In this document: piece after piece, positions 6,755 to 14,526 of the stretch
Numbering within the stretch: position 1 is the stretch's first letter
Layout of the letters: each line of letters begins with the position of its first letter
Virus record (IMG/VR): IMGVR_UViG_3300037584_004022
Location: 1 to 29,465 of that record
Reading direction: 5' to 3' (one strand)
DNA from: a virus
DNA: 29,465 bases
Translations under genes and position numbers: made by a program
Notes under the pieces: model-generated
What the model was told of the DNA's origin: nothing
Database searches by the model: none
The model's input: the letters and a program-made list of their open reading frames with translations, nothing else

Positions 6755-7092
6755 TGGCGACACCTGCATGGCAAAGAAAAGAAGGTAAAAGCCCGTCTGG
6801 CGGTTTAAACAAAAAAGGGGTAGCGTCTTACAGAAAAGCAAACCCAGGAAGTAAATTAAAAACCGCAGTAACGACTAAACCTTCTAAATTAAAAAAGGGT
6901 TCTAAAGCTGCAAAGCGTAGAAAGTCTTTTTGCGCAAGAATGAAAGGAATGAAAAAGAGATTAACCTCAGCAAAAACAGCTAGAGATCCTAATTCAAGAA
7001 TTAATAAGTCTTTGCGTAAATGGAATTGTGGTAGTGGTTGTAAAATGCCAGCCAGACCAGTTTCTAGATCCTTTTATAGACAATTAGATTAA
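6754..7092 (+). CDS. Small basic protein, DUF6321-like, with C-terminal YRQLD tag (112 aa)
   Basis: The N-terminus TPAWQRKEGKSPSGGLNKKG (residues 3-22) is typical of short phage proteins that I associate with DUF6321. The second half, RRKSFCARMKGMKKRLTSAK followed by DPNSRINKSLRKWNC, is a second conserved block seen in many phages. Both assignments are from memory. Cys residues occur in FCARM and WNCGSGC. The protein ends SFYRQLD, the fourth copy of the shared tail, although the preceding Gly-Gly motif is replaced by CGSGC some residues upstream. It is strongly basic. The gene is coupled to both neighbours through TAATG junctions. Confidence 0.8.
   Translation: MATPAWQRKEGKSPSGGLNKKGVASYRKANPGSKLKTAVTTKPSKLKKGSKAAKRRKSFCARMKGMKKRLTSAKTARDPNSRINKSLRKWNCGSGCKMPARPVSRSFYRQLD
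7075..7092 (+). repeat. Gene-junction repeat copy 4 (encodes YRQLD-stop)
   Basis: TATAGACAATTAGATTAA, followed by TGGC, as in copy 3 with a single base change. This is the last copy; the next gene (7092-7310) lacks the tail. Confidence 0.7.
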
Positions 7093-7310
7093 TGGCCAAG
7101 GAACCAAAGTACGATTTACAGTATTTATACAGCTCTTATAAAAAAAAATTTGAGAGTTTAGATATAGATAAGGCTAATCAGTACAATGACCTTGCCATTA
7201 AACTACATGGATCTGATTTACGTGAAATGTATAATGCTAAATTAGAAGCAAAAGAACAAAGGTCTGGACCGTTTGGTTTAGGCAGAAACAAAAGAGTAAA
7301 GTATGGGTAA
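7092..7310 (+). CDS. Hypothetical protein immediately upstream of terminase (72 aa)
   Basis: A short charged, probably helical protein with a YLYSSYKKKFESLDIDKANQ segment and a basic end (GRNKRVKYG). It lacks the YRQLD tail of the four preceding genes. The start shares TAATG with the preceding stop, and its end overlaps the terminase start by eight bases, so it is tightly coupled to terminase translation. That position would suit a small terminase subunit, but 72 residues without a recognisable DNA-binding motif is short for one. No function can be assigned. Confidence 0.65.
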   Translation: MAKEPKYDLQYLYSSYKKKFESLDIDKANQYNDLAIKLHGSDLREMYNAKLEAKEQRSGPFGLGRNKRVKYG

Positions 7311-9120
7311 AATAAAGTTTGATCCGCAAAAATACCGACCAGTACCTAATAATGGGCATCCAGATCTGAATCCAGATTCGGTTGCTTATCAAGAGTATTG
7401 GGCAAGAGAGACGGAAAGGTGTATTGATGGTTTTAAACCAAAGGGTATGAACAAAATATCGGGCAAGTATTACTTTTATCTTAATTATTATAAGATATTA
7501 GGTAATGATGGTACCTCTGGTAACCGAAAAACACTAATACACCCTTGGTATAGAGCTATGGATCACGAATACTTTGATACCATAGAGACTTGTAAGGCTG
7601 AAGGTAAAGGAATGATTGTAATAAAAGCCAGAGACAAGGGTTTTTCTTATATGAATTCAGGCGCTGTAGCACACGAGTACACATTCTTTCCTTTTAACGA
7701 TGTTGGTGTAGCAGCAGGGCTACAGGCCACGGCAGATGCGTTCTTTGACAAAACAAAAAAGGGCTTGAATGGTATTCATCCAAATTTCAAACACTCTGTG
7801 CTAAAAGACACGGATGGTATTATGCGTTCTGGCTATAAACAAAAGAACAAAGATGGAAAATGGGAGATTGGAGGATATCAATCAACTATCATATGCAGAA
7901 CCATGGACAATCCAGAGGTATTTAAAGGGGAAAGGGTTTCACTTATGGTGTTTGAAGAGGCTGGAGAGTTTAAAAAGCTTAAAAATGCTTACATGTCGTC
8001 AAAAGCGTGTTTCATGGACGGTGATTTGCAGTTTGGAGTACCTATTGTTGGTGGGACAGGTGGTGATATATCAAAAGCTAGTAAAGATTTTATGGATATG
8101 TATTACAGTTCTGACGCATACAACTTAATACCAGTATTTATACCTGCATCTAAAGCTTACTACGGTTTCTTTGATATACAAACAGGCAAAGAAGATGAAA
8201 ATGGCGCAAAAGAAAAGTTAATAGCTGACAGAGAAGACATACAGAGTTCAGGAGATAATGAAGCTTACAATTTACATATACAAAACTACCCGTTAACAAT
8301 AGAAGAGGCGTTTTTAAATACACACTCTGCACGATTTGATATATCTCTACTTAACGCACAAAGATCTAGAATATTGTCAAGTAAAGATTACAGAAGTCAA
8401 ATACAAAGTGGATATTTAGATTGGGAGTTAGGAATAGACGAACCAGTTGTAAAATGGAGGCCACATCCTAATGGTCCTTATAAAATATTGTCACATCCAG
8501 AGCCTGAATATAGCAATTTAGACATAGGAGGTATAGATTCTTATGATCAAGATCAAGCTGGAGCGTCAGATTCTTTGGGAAGTGCAATAATTTATCGTAG
8601 ATTTGCAAATACTGACATGTCAAGCGATTACGTGGTTGCAGAGTACACCGATAGACCTGATAAAAAAGAAGATTTTTGGGATGGGTGTTTAAAACTTGCT
8701 GTGTATTATAACGCAAAAATGTTGGTAGAATATACAAAAATAGGTATTTTAGATTACTTTAAACGTATGAATGCTTTAAAATATTTGAAAGAAAAACCAG
8801 AAAGCGCGCATAATCCTGGTACAAAAACTAGAAACAGATATGGCGTGCATATGAACAAGCAAGTAAAATCACTATTAGAGGATTTGATAGACGATTATTT
8901 GAGGGAAAGCGTGGAAGATATCTGGTTTATAGATTTAATTGATGAATTAGCAAATTATGGATTGCAAAATACTGACCGAGCTATGGCTTTTGGTCTTTGT
9001 TTAATTCACAACATAGATAATTATAGAATGCAGGCGAGAGAGAAAAAAGAAGAAATAGTAGACATAGGATTGAAATATTACAAAATGGGGTACAATGGTT
9101 TACCGCAACAAATAAATTAA
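7303..9120 (+). CDS. terL: Large terminase subunit (ATPase and nuclease)
   Basis: A protein of 605 residues, the usual size of the DNA-packaging motor subunit. The ATPase domain shows a degenerate Walker A in VIKARDKGFSYMNSG (107-120), a Walker B VSLMVFEEAGE (212-222) and a coupling motif GGTGG (250-254). The C-terminal RNase H-like nuclease has IGGIDSYDQDQAG (408-420) with acidic metal ligands, LVEYTKIG (474-481) and the third acidic site in NTDRAMAFG (556-564). The protein would dock on the portal encoded next, pump DNA into the prohead and cut concatemers. The KARDKGFS form of Walker A is common in terminases of Bacteroidota phages, to my knowledge. The start overlaps the previous gene by eight bases. 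Confidence 0.93.
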   Translation: MGKIKFDPQKYRPVPNNGHPDLNPDSVAYQEYWARETERCIDGFKPKGMNKISGKYYFYLNYYKILGNDGTSGNRKTLIHPWYRAMDHEYFDTIETCKAEGKGMIVIKARDKGFSYMNSGAVAHEYTFFPFNDVGVAAGLQATADAFFDKTKKGLNGIHPNFKHSVLKDTDGIMRSGYKQKNKDGKWEIGGYQSTIICRTMDNPEVFKGERVSLMVFEEAGEFKKLKNAYMSSKACFMDGDLQFGVPIVGGTGGDISKASKDFMDMYYSSDAYNLIPVFIPASKAYYGFFDIQTGKEDENGAKEKLIADREDIQSSGDNEAYNLHIQNYPLTIEEAFLNTHSARFDISLLNAQRSRILSSKDYRSQIQSGYLDWELGIDEPVVKWRPHPNGPYKILSHPEPEYSNLDIGGIDSYDQDQAGASDSLGSAIIYRRFANTDMSSDYVVAEYTDRPDKKEDFWDGCLKLAVYYNAKMLVEYTKIGILDYFKRMNALKYLKEKPESAHNPGTKTRNRYGVHMNKQVKSLLEDLIDDYLRESVEDIWFIDLIDELANYGLQNTDRAMAFGLCLIHNIDNYRMQAREKKEEIVDIGLKYYKMGYNGLPQQIN

Positions 9121-9124
9121 GAAA

Positions 9125-11425
9125 ATGGAAAAAACGTACAAGTCAATGCCATCAATGGTGGTTGCAGAAAAAGACAAGACTCAGGATTGGTGTAGGTCTG
9201 TTTTGTTAGCTGTAACACAATACATGGGACACGAAAGTGGTGAATATCACTCTAACAGAACGAAAGATATAAGAAATTATCAAATATACAACGGGCAGTT
9301 GTCGCAAGGAGATTATACCTACATAACTGAGCAGTATGGATTAACATATCCAGCTAGACTTGTAAATTATCCCATAATAGCACCAAAGATTGATTTGTTA
9401 ATTGGTGAAGAATTGAGAAGACCTATGGATATTAAGGTTACTACAGTAAATAAAAGTGCAGTGTTAAGAAAGCATGATCACAAAGTAGGGTTAATTATGC
9501 GTGACCTATTAAAGGACATACACAGCGAGATGCAAGAAAAATTAAACATAGATGTTCTAATGGAAGGCCAGGGAATGCCTGTACCAGAAGATATAGAAAC
9601 ATATATGAAATATAACTACCGAGAAATGGTAGAAGAAACAGCACAAGATGGTTTAGAATATGTAACAAATAGATACAATCTAAAAGACGTTATGAAAGAA
9701 GGTTTTAGAGACCTTTTAGTTACTGGTAAAGAGTTTTATAGGGTATCAATTCAAAATGGAGATCCTTATGTAAGAAGAATAGATCCTAGAAACATAGTTT
9801 ATGATGATTCTTTTCATTCTGACTATTTAGATGACGCAGGATGGGTCGGTGAAGAAAGATACTTATCTGTAAACGAAATAAATGATGAATTTAAAGACAG
9901 TTTAACAACAGAAGATTTAATAGAGTTAGATAAAATGCGTAATTTGTATGTTGGAGGAGACATGGACAATTATAACAGTAGCTTTGAATGGATAGATGCA
10001 GCGCACGGAAGAGATAATCGTATTAGAGTGGTAACTTGTGAATGGAAGTCTCTTAGAGCTCTAAAATATAAAATATCAGAGAATAAATATAACCCAGAAA
10101 GACCTTTTAGAAAAGCTGTGCCTGATACTTACAGAAGAAGAAAAGGGGACAAGATAGAAACGAAATGGGTAGATGATATTTGGGAGGCTACCATGATAGG
10201 TGGTAAAATATTAGTAAATGCTAGGCGTAGAGACAATCAAGTTAGAAGTGTGGACGATCCAGGTAAAACTCCGCTATCATATGTTGGGTGTATATACGGA
10301 AACACAACAGGTAAATCTACATCTATGGTAGACTTATTAGATAATATACAAATGCTTTACAATATAGTGGTATACCAAATAGAACTAGCAATGGCAAGAT
10401 CAGGTGGAAAGGCTGTTGTCTATGACGTGTCGCAATTACCTACAAATGTTGGTATGGATATGCAGCAAGTTCTTTATCACTTAAAAACAGATGGTATAAT
10501 ACCTATAAATTCTAAAGATGAAGGTAATCAGCTGCAATCATTCAATCAATTTCAACAAGTAGACTTTACCCTGTCGCAATCAGTGCAGCAACTTATAAAT
10601 TTAAAAGTTATGCTAGAAGATATGGCTGGTCAAATATCTGGAGTTACAAGACAAAGAGAGGGAGCTGTAGGTCAGTATGAATATGTTGGTAACGTGCAGA
10701 GAAGTGTGGTGCAGTCTGCAACAATAACTGAAAGTTGGTTTTATTCACACTCTGAATGTAAACAAAGAGTAATGGAAAGAGTTTGCAATCTTATGAAAGT
10801 GTGTTGGGCTAAAGGAAAAAAGGCTGGAATGATATTGGGTGATGGTGCATACAAGTTTTTGAATGTAATGCCAGATATTGCCTTACAAGACTATGGTGTT
10901 TATGTTGGTGATAGCGGTAAAGATGACTCTATGAAGCAAGTAGTGCAGCAATTAGCTCAATCTGCTTTACAAGCAGGTACTATAGACATGTTAGGCGTAG
11001 TAAAAGTTTTAAAAGCTGATACAATGACTGAAGCGGAAAAAGTTTTAGAACAAGCTATGACGGAAATGCAAAAACAACAACAACAAGCTATGGAGCAACA
11101 AATGCAAGCTCAACAAGCTGCTGCAGAAGCTAAAAAACAAGACTTTGAAGCTGAAGCGCAACTTAAACAAATGGACAACGAGGCTAAATTACAAGTTGCA
11201 CAAATTAGCGCAGAGTCAAGAATGAAGGTTGCAGAAATACAGGCTGATGTTGATAGAGACATACATGACACCAAGTCGCAAAACGAAATACGTAAAAAAG
11301 CGGCTGATATTTATGTAGAAAGACAAAATAAAAAAGAAGATCAACAAAGAGAAGATGATATAAAAAAGGCAGAGACAGTTGATACAACTGTAGATGACTT
11401 AAGAAGAGCTCAACAAAAGTTATAA
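9125..11425 (+). CDS. Portal protein
   Basis: A protein of 766 residues located four bases after the terminase gene. The N-terminal third has the portal-type segment APKIDLLIGEELRRPMDIKV (about 87-106). The central part carries a long helix region around MLYNIVVYQIELAMARSGGK (about 407) and LEDMAGQISGVTRQREGAVG (about 496), typical of portals of podoviruses and Bacteroidota phages. From about residue 635 to 760 it is a Gln/Ala/Glu/Lys-rich coiled coil with a run of CAA codons (EMQKQQQQAMEQQM), which fits the barrel-type C-terminal helix of large portals. Twelve copies would form the ring at the packaging vertex through which DNA enters and leaves. The nature of the C-terminal coil is inferred. 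Confidence 0.9.
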   Translation: MEKTYKSMPSMVVAEKDKTQDWCRSVLLAVTQYMGHESGEYHSNRTKDIRNYQIYNGQLSQGDYTYITEQYGLTYPARLVNYPIIAPKIDLLIGEELRRPMDIKVTTVNKSAVLRKHDHKVGLIMRDLLKDIHSEMQEKLNIDVLMEGQGMPVPEDIETYMKYNYREMVEETAQDGLEYVTNRYNLKDVMKEGFRDLLVTGKEFYRVSIQNGDPYVRRIDPRNIVYDDSFHSDYLDDAGWVGEERYLSVNEINDEFKDSLTTEDLIELDKMRNLYVGGDMDNYNSSFEWIDAAHGRDNRIRVVTCEWKSLRALKYKISENKYNPERPFRKAVPDTYRRRKGDKIETKWVDDIWEATMIGGKILVNARRRDNQVRSVDDPGKTPLSYVGCIYGNTTGKSTSMVDLLDNIQMLYNIVVYQIELAMARSGGKAVVYDVSQLPTNVGMDMQQVLYHLKTDGIIPINSKDEGNQLQSFNQFQQVDFTLSQSVQQLINLKVMLEDMAGQISGVTRQREGAVGQYEYVGNVQRSVVQSATITESWFYSHSECKQRVMERVCNLMKVCWAKGKKAGMILGDGAYKFLNVMPDIALQDYGVYVGDSGKDDSMKQVVQQLAQSALQAGTIDMLGVVKVLKADTMTEAEKVLEQAMTEMQKQQQQAMEQQMQAQQAAAEAKKQDFEAEAQLKQMDNEAKLQVAQISAESRMKVAEIQADVDRDIHDTKSQNEIRKKAADIYVERQNKKEDQQREDDIKKAETVDTTVDDLRRAQQKL

Positions 11426-11436
11426 TAATTATTTTG

Positions 11437-11444
11437 TATATTTG
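11437..11444 (+). promoter_or_regulatory. Possible promoter -7 element upstream of the scaffold gene
   Basis: TATATTTG matches TAnnTTTG exactly and overlaps the palindrome ATTTGCAAAT (11440-11449). There is no TTTG or TTG at the expected distance upstream. If active, transcription would begin near GGGAG at 11451, exactly where the shared leader repeat starts. Confidence 0.35.
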
Positions 11445-11450
11445 CAAATT

Positions 11451-11479
11451 GGGAGTATTAACTAAATTAAAATAAAATG
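11451..11479 (+). repeat. Shared 29-nt 5' leader, copy 1 (scaffold gene)
   Basis: The 29 bases ending in the ATG of the scaffold gene match the 29 bases ending in the ATG at 15304 at 25 positions, without gaps. The conserved core is GGGAGTAnTAACTAAA, followed by an A-rich stretch. The leader probably controls translation or marks transcript 5' ends. Confidence 0.6.
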
Positions 11480-12490
11480 TCAGAAGAATCAAAATTAGTA
11501 GATGAGGTTGTAGAGTCAACCCCTACAGAAACAACAGAAAGTAAGGATGGTTTTAACCCTTTAGCTTTTGCTGGGGATGAAATTTATAATCCTAAAGATG
11601 AAATAAAAACAGAAGAAACGCAAGAAACAAAAGAGCCAAAAACTGAAACAGCAGAAGAAACGGTGGAAGAAGATGGTTTTTCGTGGGATAAAGTAGAGCT
11701 AGATAGCGAGGAAGATGCAACGCAAGAAGAAGAGTATGATTGGGAAGGAACTACAGCAGAAAAAGTTGAAGAAAAACCAGCTCAAGATGATTTAGATTGG
11801 AACAGATTTGGTAAAGAGCTTGGTATAGAGTCAGCTTCAAAAGATGATATAATAAATGCTATAAACGCTTTACAACAAAAAGCCCAACAACCACAAGCTC
11901 CAGTTACCAATCAAGTAAGTGAATTAAAATCATATTTAAATTATACAGATAGAGATTTGGTGGCTGAAGAATTAAAAGCAGACGGTATAGAGGATTCAGA
12001 AATAGAAGAGTCGTTAGATAAACTAGAAGACTCTGGTATGATGAAGATGAAAGCAAAAAGCATTAGAAGGGTAATCAATAATGCTATTGATCAGCAAACT
12101 GCCGTAGCGCAACAGCAGGCGAAGCAAACAACTGAGCAAAGAAAACAAGCAGCAGAACATGCAAAAAAAGAATTAAGAAATCAAATAAAAAACATGAACG
12201 AATTCATGGGCGGGAAAGTGACAAAAAAACAGAAAGAAGAAGTATATAGATATGCTACCGGTGATCTAATGAAAGACATTTACGCAAATCATGCCAATGT
12301 TGCTGATGTTGCAATGTTTATGTTATATCGCAAGCAAATTGAAAAAATTCTTCGTTCTCAAGGTTTAGAAGACGGCAAAGCCGCTATTATGAATAGTATA
12401 GTCTCACCGAACCTTAACACTGGAAAAAGCAAATCTAACTTTACAGTAAAGTCTAGTAAGTTTGATCCAAAAGCGTTCATGAGCGAGTAA
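11477..12490 (+). CDS. Scaffold-like protein preceding the major capsid protein
   Basis: A protein of 337 residues between portal and major capsid genes, the classic scaffold position. Residues 1-105 are strongly acidic and low complexity (Glu, Thr, Asp, Lys). Residues 107-155 contain DWNRFGKELGIESASKDDII and a Gln-rich linker. Residues 160-260 are charged coiled-coil-like helices (AVAQQQAKQTTEQRKQAAEH). The C-terminus is short and basic (NFTVKSSKFDPKAF), as expected where scaffolds bind capsid subunits. No enzymatic motif is visible, so no scaffold-fused protease is evident. Assignment rests on composition and gene order. Its leader is repeated in front of the 15304 gene. Confidence 0.75.
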   Translation: MSEESKLVDEVVESTPTETTESKDGFNPLAFAGDEIYNPKDEIKTEETQETKEPKTETAEETVEEDGFSWDKVELDSEEDATQEEEYDWEGTTAEKVEEKPAQDDLDWNRFGKELGIESASKDDIINAINALQQKAQQPQAPVTNQVSELKSYLNYTDRDLVAEELKADGIEDSEIEESLDKLEDSGMMKMKAKSIRRVINNAIDQQTAVAQQQAKQTTEQRKQAAEHAKKELRNQIKNMNEFMGGKVTKKQKEEVYRYATGDLMKDIYANHANVADVAMFMLYRKQIEKILRSQGLEDGKAAIMNSIVSPNLNTGKSKSNFTVKSSKFDPKAFMSE

Positions 12491-12529
12491 GCTGAAAAAG
12501 AAAAGACAAAGTCTGCTTATAGTTGAAAG

Positions 12530-12560
12530 TTAATTGAACAATAAAAAAATGTTTAATTAA
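12530..12560 (+). promoter_or_regulatory. AT-rich hairpin just upstream of the major capsid start
   Basis: TTAATTGAACA (12530-12540) and TGTTTAATTAA (12550-12560) form an 11-pair stem with one G-U pair around a nine-base A-rich loop. It ends 14 bases before the ATG at 12575 and leaves the A-rich leader unpaired. It lacks a U tract, so mRNA stabilisation, processing or start exposure is more likely than termination. Confidence 0.4.
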
Positions 12561-12574
12561 TAAAATTTAAAAAA

Positions 12575-14113
12575 ATGGCAAAATTATTTTCTGGAACTTA
12601 TGGTTCTGGTACAACGGCAGAGAATGCTTTGAATACAGCCCTAATGCAATACCCAGAGATTGCAAGAACGCTAATTCAACAGTATCCTCGTTATGCAGCG
12701 ACTTACCTTTTAGAAAGAACAGGTCGTTTTGCAACAGAGAAAGTCTTAGGTGACAACTCTTTTGAATGGAAGGTTATGGGAAGATATAACCGTCCAAGTT
12801 TTAACGTTGGGTTTTTCTCAACTAACGGAACTTCATTTACAGCTTCTGGATCTGTTACTGCAACAGGCGGAACAATAGATGATGCAGATGCTAATGGTGA
12901 TAAGTTCTTCTTAATTATAGAAGGTGATACTGGATCTAATAATAGAACTGGTGACTTCTTAAATAAATTTGATATGGTTAGATTTCAGTCAGGAGCTACA
13001 GCAGTAGTTATAGCTGATCCAGTAGCAAACACTTCTTCAAGTGGAGCTTCAACAGATCATATCGTACAATTTGAAATGATAGACGCAACAGCTCAAGCTT
13101 TATTACCTAGTGATATTGCTGACGAAGCTATAGTAGCATCTATCGGTTCTGCATTCCCTAATGGATCAGATGGTGCTGATGTAGGTGAAAATCACATGTA
13201 TCCTGAAACTCACACTAACTGGTTAACTACAATGCGTAAAAAATGTTCTGTTACAGGTAAAGACCTTACTGATGTAACTTGGATTGAAAATAATGGTTCA
13301 AGATTATGGTACTTTACAAGAGAGCAAATGATGATGGATGAGTTTATGTACCAACAAGAATTACAAAGATGGTACGGAAGAAAGTCAGTAACTAACACTT
13401 CTATCAGAAGACCTAACGCTTATGAAACTGGTCTTTTAGGTACTTCAGGTACGCAAGCTACTTCTGTAATCACAGGTGATGGTTTATTGGCACAGATTGA
13501 TTCTGCTAACCAAGCAACATACTCTTACGGATCTTTAACTGAAGACATTATTACTGAGTTCATCGCAAAAATTTCATTAAATACACAATCTGCTGAAGGA
13601 AACGAGTTTGTTGTATTTACTGGAACTGAAGGTAGATTAGCATTCCACAGAGCTATGAAAGATTTAATCGTTGCGCCTGCGGGCTCGCTTACGGGAGGAT
13701 CTATGAAAGGTGTAAGTGGTGATGTAGATTTAGGTGCAAACTTTGTATCTTACAGCGCATTAGGTAATAAGATAACTATTGCTCACTGTCCTGTATTTGA
13801 TGATCCAAACTTACACTCGGCAGCTGGAGGAACTAATTCATTTGGTGACAACAGACTAAGAGAATCTGCTAAGATGGTATTCATGGACTTCGGAAGATCA
13901 ACTGGTGTGTCTAACGTTGAGTTAATCACAAAAGGTGCTGAAGGAGTTAACAGAAGTATGATCAAGAAGTATGTAGCTGGAATGGTAAATCCTTATGACC
14001 AAAAAGCAATATTGGCTGCTAACGCTGATGACAAATTTGAGGCACACGTGCTTTCAGAAACTGGAATCGTAGTTAGAAACCCATTGTCTTGTGGTATCTT
14101 AAGTGCATCGTAA
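12575..14113 (+). CDS. Major capsid protein (HK97-fold expected)
   Basis: A protein of 512 residues directly after the scaffold gene. The N-terminal region (YPEIARTLIQQYPRYAATYL at about 26-45, then SFEWKVMGRYNRP at about 62-74) resembles the N-arm and early E-loop region of major capsid proteins of crAss-like and other Bacteroidota phages. Later it alternates Gly/Ser/Thr-rich loops with helices, for example TREQMMMDEFMYQQELQRWY near residue 250. Codons are noticeably better adapted than in the neighbours (more GTA/GCT/CTTAC-type mixed usage), as expected for the most abundant protein. The start is preceded by AAAATTTAAAAAA, an A-rich leader typical of highly translated Bacteroidota genes. 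The HK97 fold is inferred from family resemblance and position. Confidence 0.85.
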   Translation: MAKLFSGTYGSGTTAENALNTALMQYPEIARTLIQQYPRYAATYLLERTGRFATEKVLGDNSFEWKVMGRYNRPSFNVGFFSTNGTSFTASGSVTATGGTIDDADANGDKFFLIIEGDTGSNNRTGDFLNKFDMVRFQSGATAVVIADPVANTSSSGASTDHIVQFEMIDATAQALLPSDIADEAIVASIGSAFPNGSDGADVGENHMYPETHTNWLTTMRKKCSVTGKDLTDVTWIENNGSRLWYFTREQMMMDEFMYQQELQRWYGRKSVTNTSIRRPNAYETGLLGTSGTQATSVITGDGLLAQIDSANQATYSYGSLTEDIITEFIAKISLNTQSAEGNEFVVFTGTEGRLAFHRAMKDLIVAPAGSLTGGSMKGVSGDVDLGANFVSYSALGNKITIAHCPVFDDPNLHSAAGGTNSFGDNRLRESAKMVFMDFGRSTGVSNVELITKGAEGVNRSMIKKYVAGMVNPYDQKAILAANADDKFEAHVLSETGIVVRNPLSCGILSAS

Positions 14114-14121
14114 TTATTAAC

Positions 14122-14142
14122 CTTTAAAAATTAGAAAATATG
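14122..14142 (+). repeat. Shared A-rich 5' leader, copy 1 (14140 gene)
   Basis: The bases from CTTTAAAAATTAG to the ATG are nearly identical to 14506-14526, which precede the 14524 gene. The major capsid leader (AAAATTTAAAAAA) is similar. Together they mark a leader type used by the capsid-region genes. Confidence 0.5.
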
Positions 14143-14442
14143 GCAAATAGATGTTTTTTTTACGCTGCTGATTCAGCTGCAGACTCAATTGCACTAGACA
14201 CTGATAAAGTTATGTCAATTAGAACAACAGATTCAACTACTGTAGTAATTGACTATACAGATTCAGGTGGTGCTGCTAAAGCAATTACTTTAGGTACGAC
14301 AGAAGCAAAAACAGCTTCAGTTGTACAAAATATTGGAAGGCTAGTTTTAGCTGGACGAGGAATTGTTACTTTAGCTGACGATGTTAATTCTATATATGGT
14401 ATTGACGGAATTGAAGAAGTAGACTCAATCACGCACGCGTAA
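14140..14442 (+). CDS. Small head protein, probable capsid-associated (100 aa)
   Basis: A Thr/Ala/Asp/Val-rich protein with alternating beta-type segments (KVMSIRTTDSTTVVIDYTD, then AITLGTTEA) and a C-terminal IYGIDGIEEVDSITHA. There is no signal peptide, Cys pattern or enzymatic motif; the single Cys is in the N-terminal NRCFFY. Its place directly after the major capsid gene, its capsid-like leader and its beta-rich composition suggest a decoration or minor head protein. I do not recognise the family. A strong hairpin lies between it and the next gene. Confidence 0.7.
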   Translation: MANRCFFYAADSAADSIALDTDKVMSIRTTDSTTVVIDYTDSGGAAKAITLGTTEAKTASVVQNIGRLVLAGRGIVTLADDVNSIYGIDGIEEVDSITHA

Positions 14443-14457
14443 TAATAATTAATTAAC

Positions 14458-14495
14458 GGAGGTCTGTAGAAGATAGTGCCTTTATACAGACCTCC
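14458..14495 (+). terminator. Perfect 11-bp hairpin between two head genes (terminator or mRNA-stability element)
   Basis: GGAGGTCTGTA (14458-14468) and TACAGACCTCC (14485-14495) are perfect inverted complements around a 16-base loop. The sequence after the stem is TATTTATAAAC, a poor U tract, so termination would be partial at best. A transcript-end protector or attenuator between capsid-region genes is equally possible. Confidence 0.5.
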
Positions 14496-14505
14496 TATTT
14501 ATAAA

Positions 14506-14526
14506 CTTTAAAAATTTAGAAAAATG
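14506..14526 (+). repeat. Shared A-rich 5' leader, copy 2 (14524 gene)
   Basis: CTTTAAAAATTTAG followed by A-rich sequence and the ATG. It matches 14122-14142 apart from a single inserted T and one base near the ATG. Confidence 0.5.

Noticed and set aside
5829-7092. Four tagged genes as tandem duplicates of one gene
   Set aside because: Only the last five to eight residues are alike; the bodies belong to visibly different sequence types.
7814-8128. Plus-strand 104-residue open frame inside the terminase gene
   Set aside because: It is a shifted frame of the well-supported terminase gene, has no conserved features and would require complete overlap.
11068-11090. CAA trinucleotide run in the portal gene
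   Set aside because: It encodes a Gln-rich part of a coiled coil, common in large portals, and is too short to be a notable repeat.
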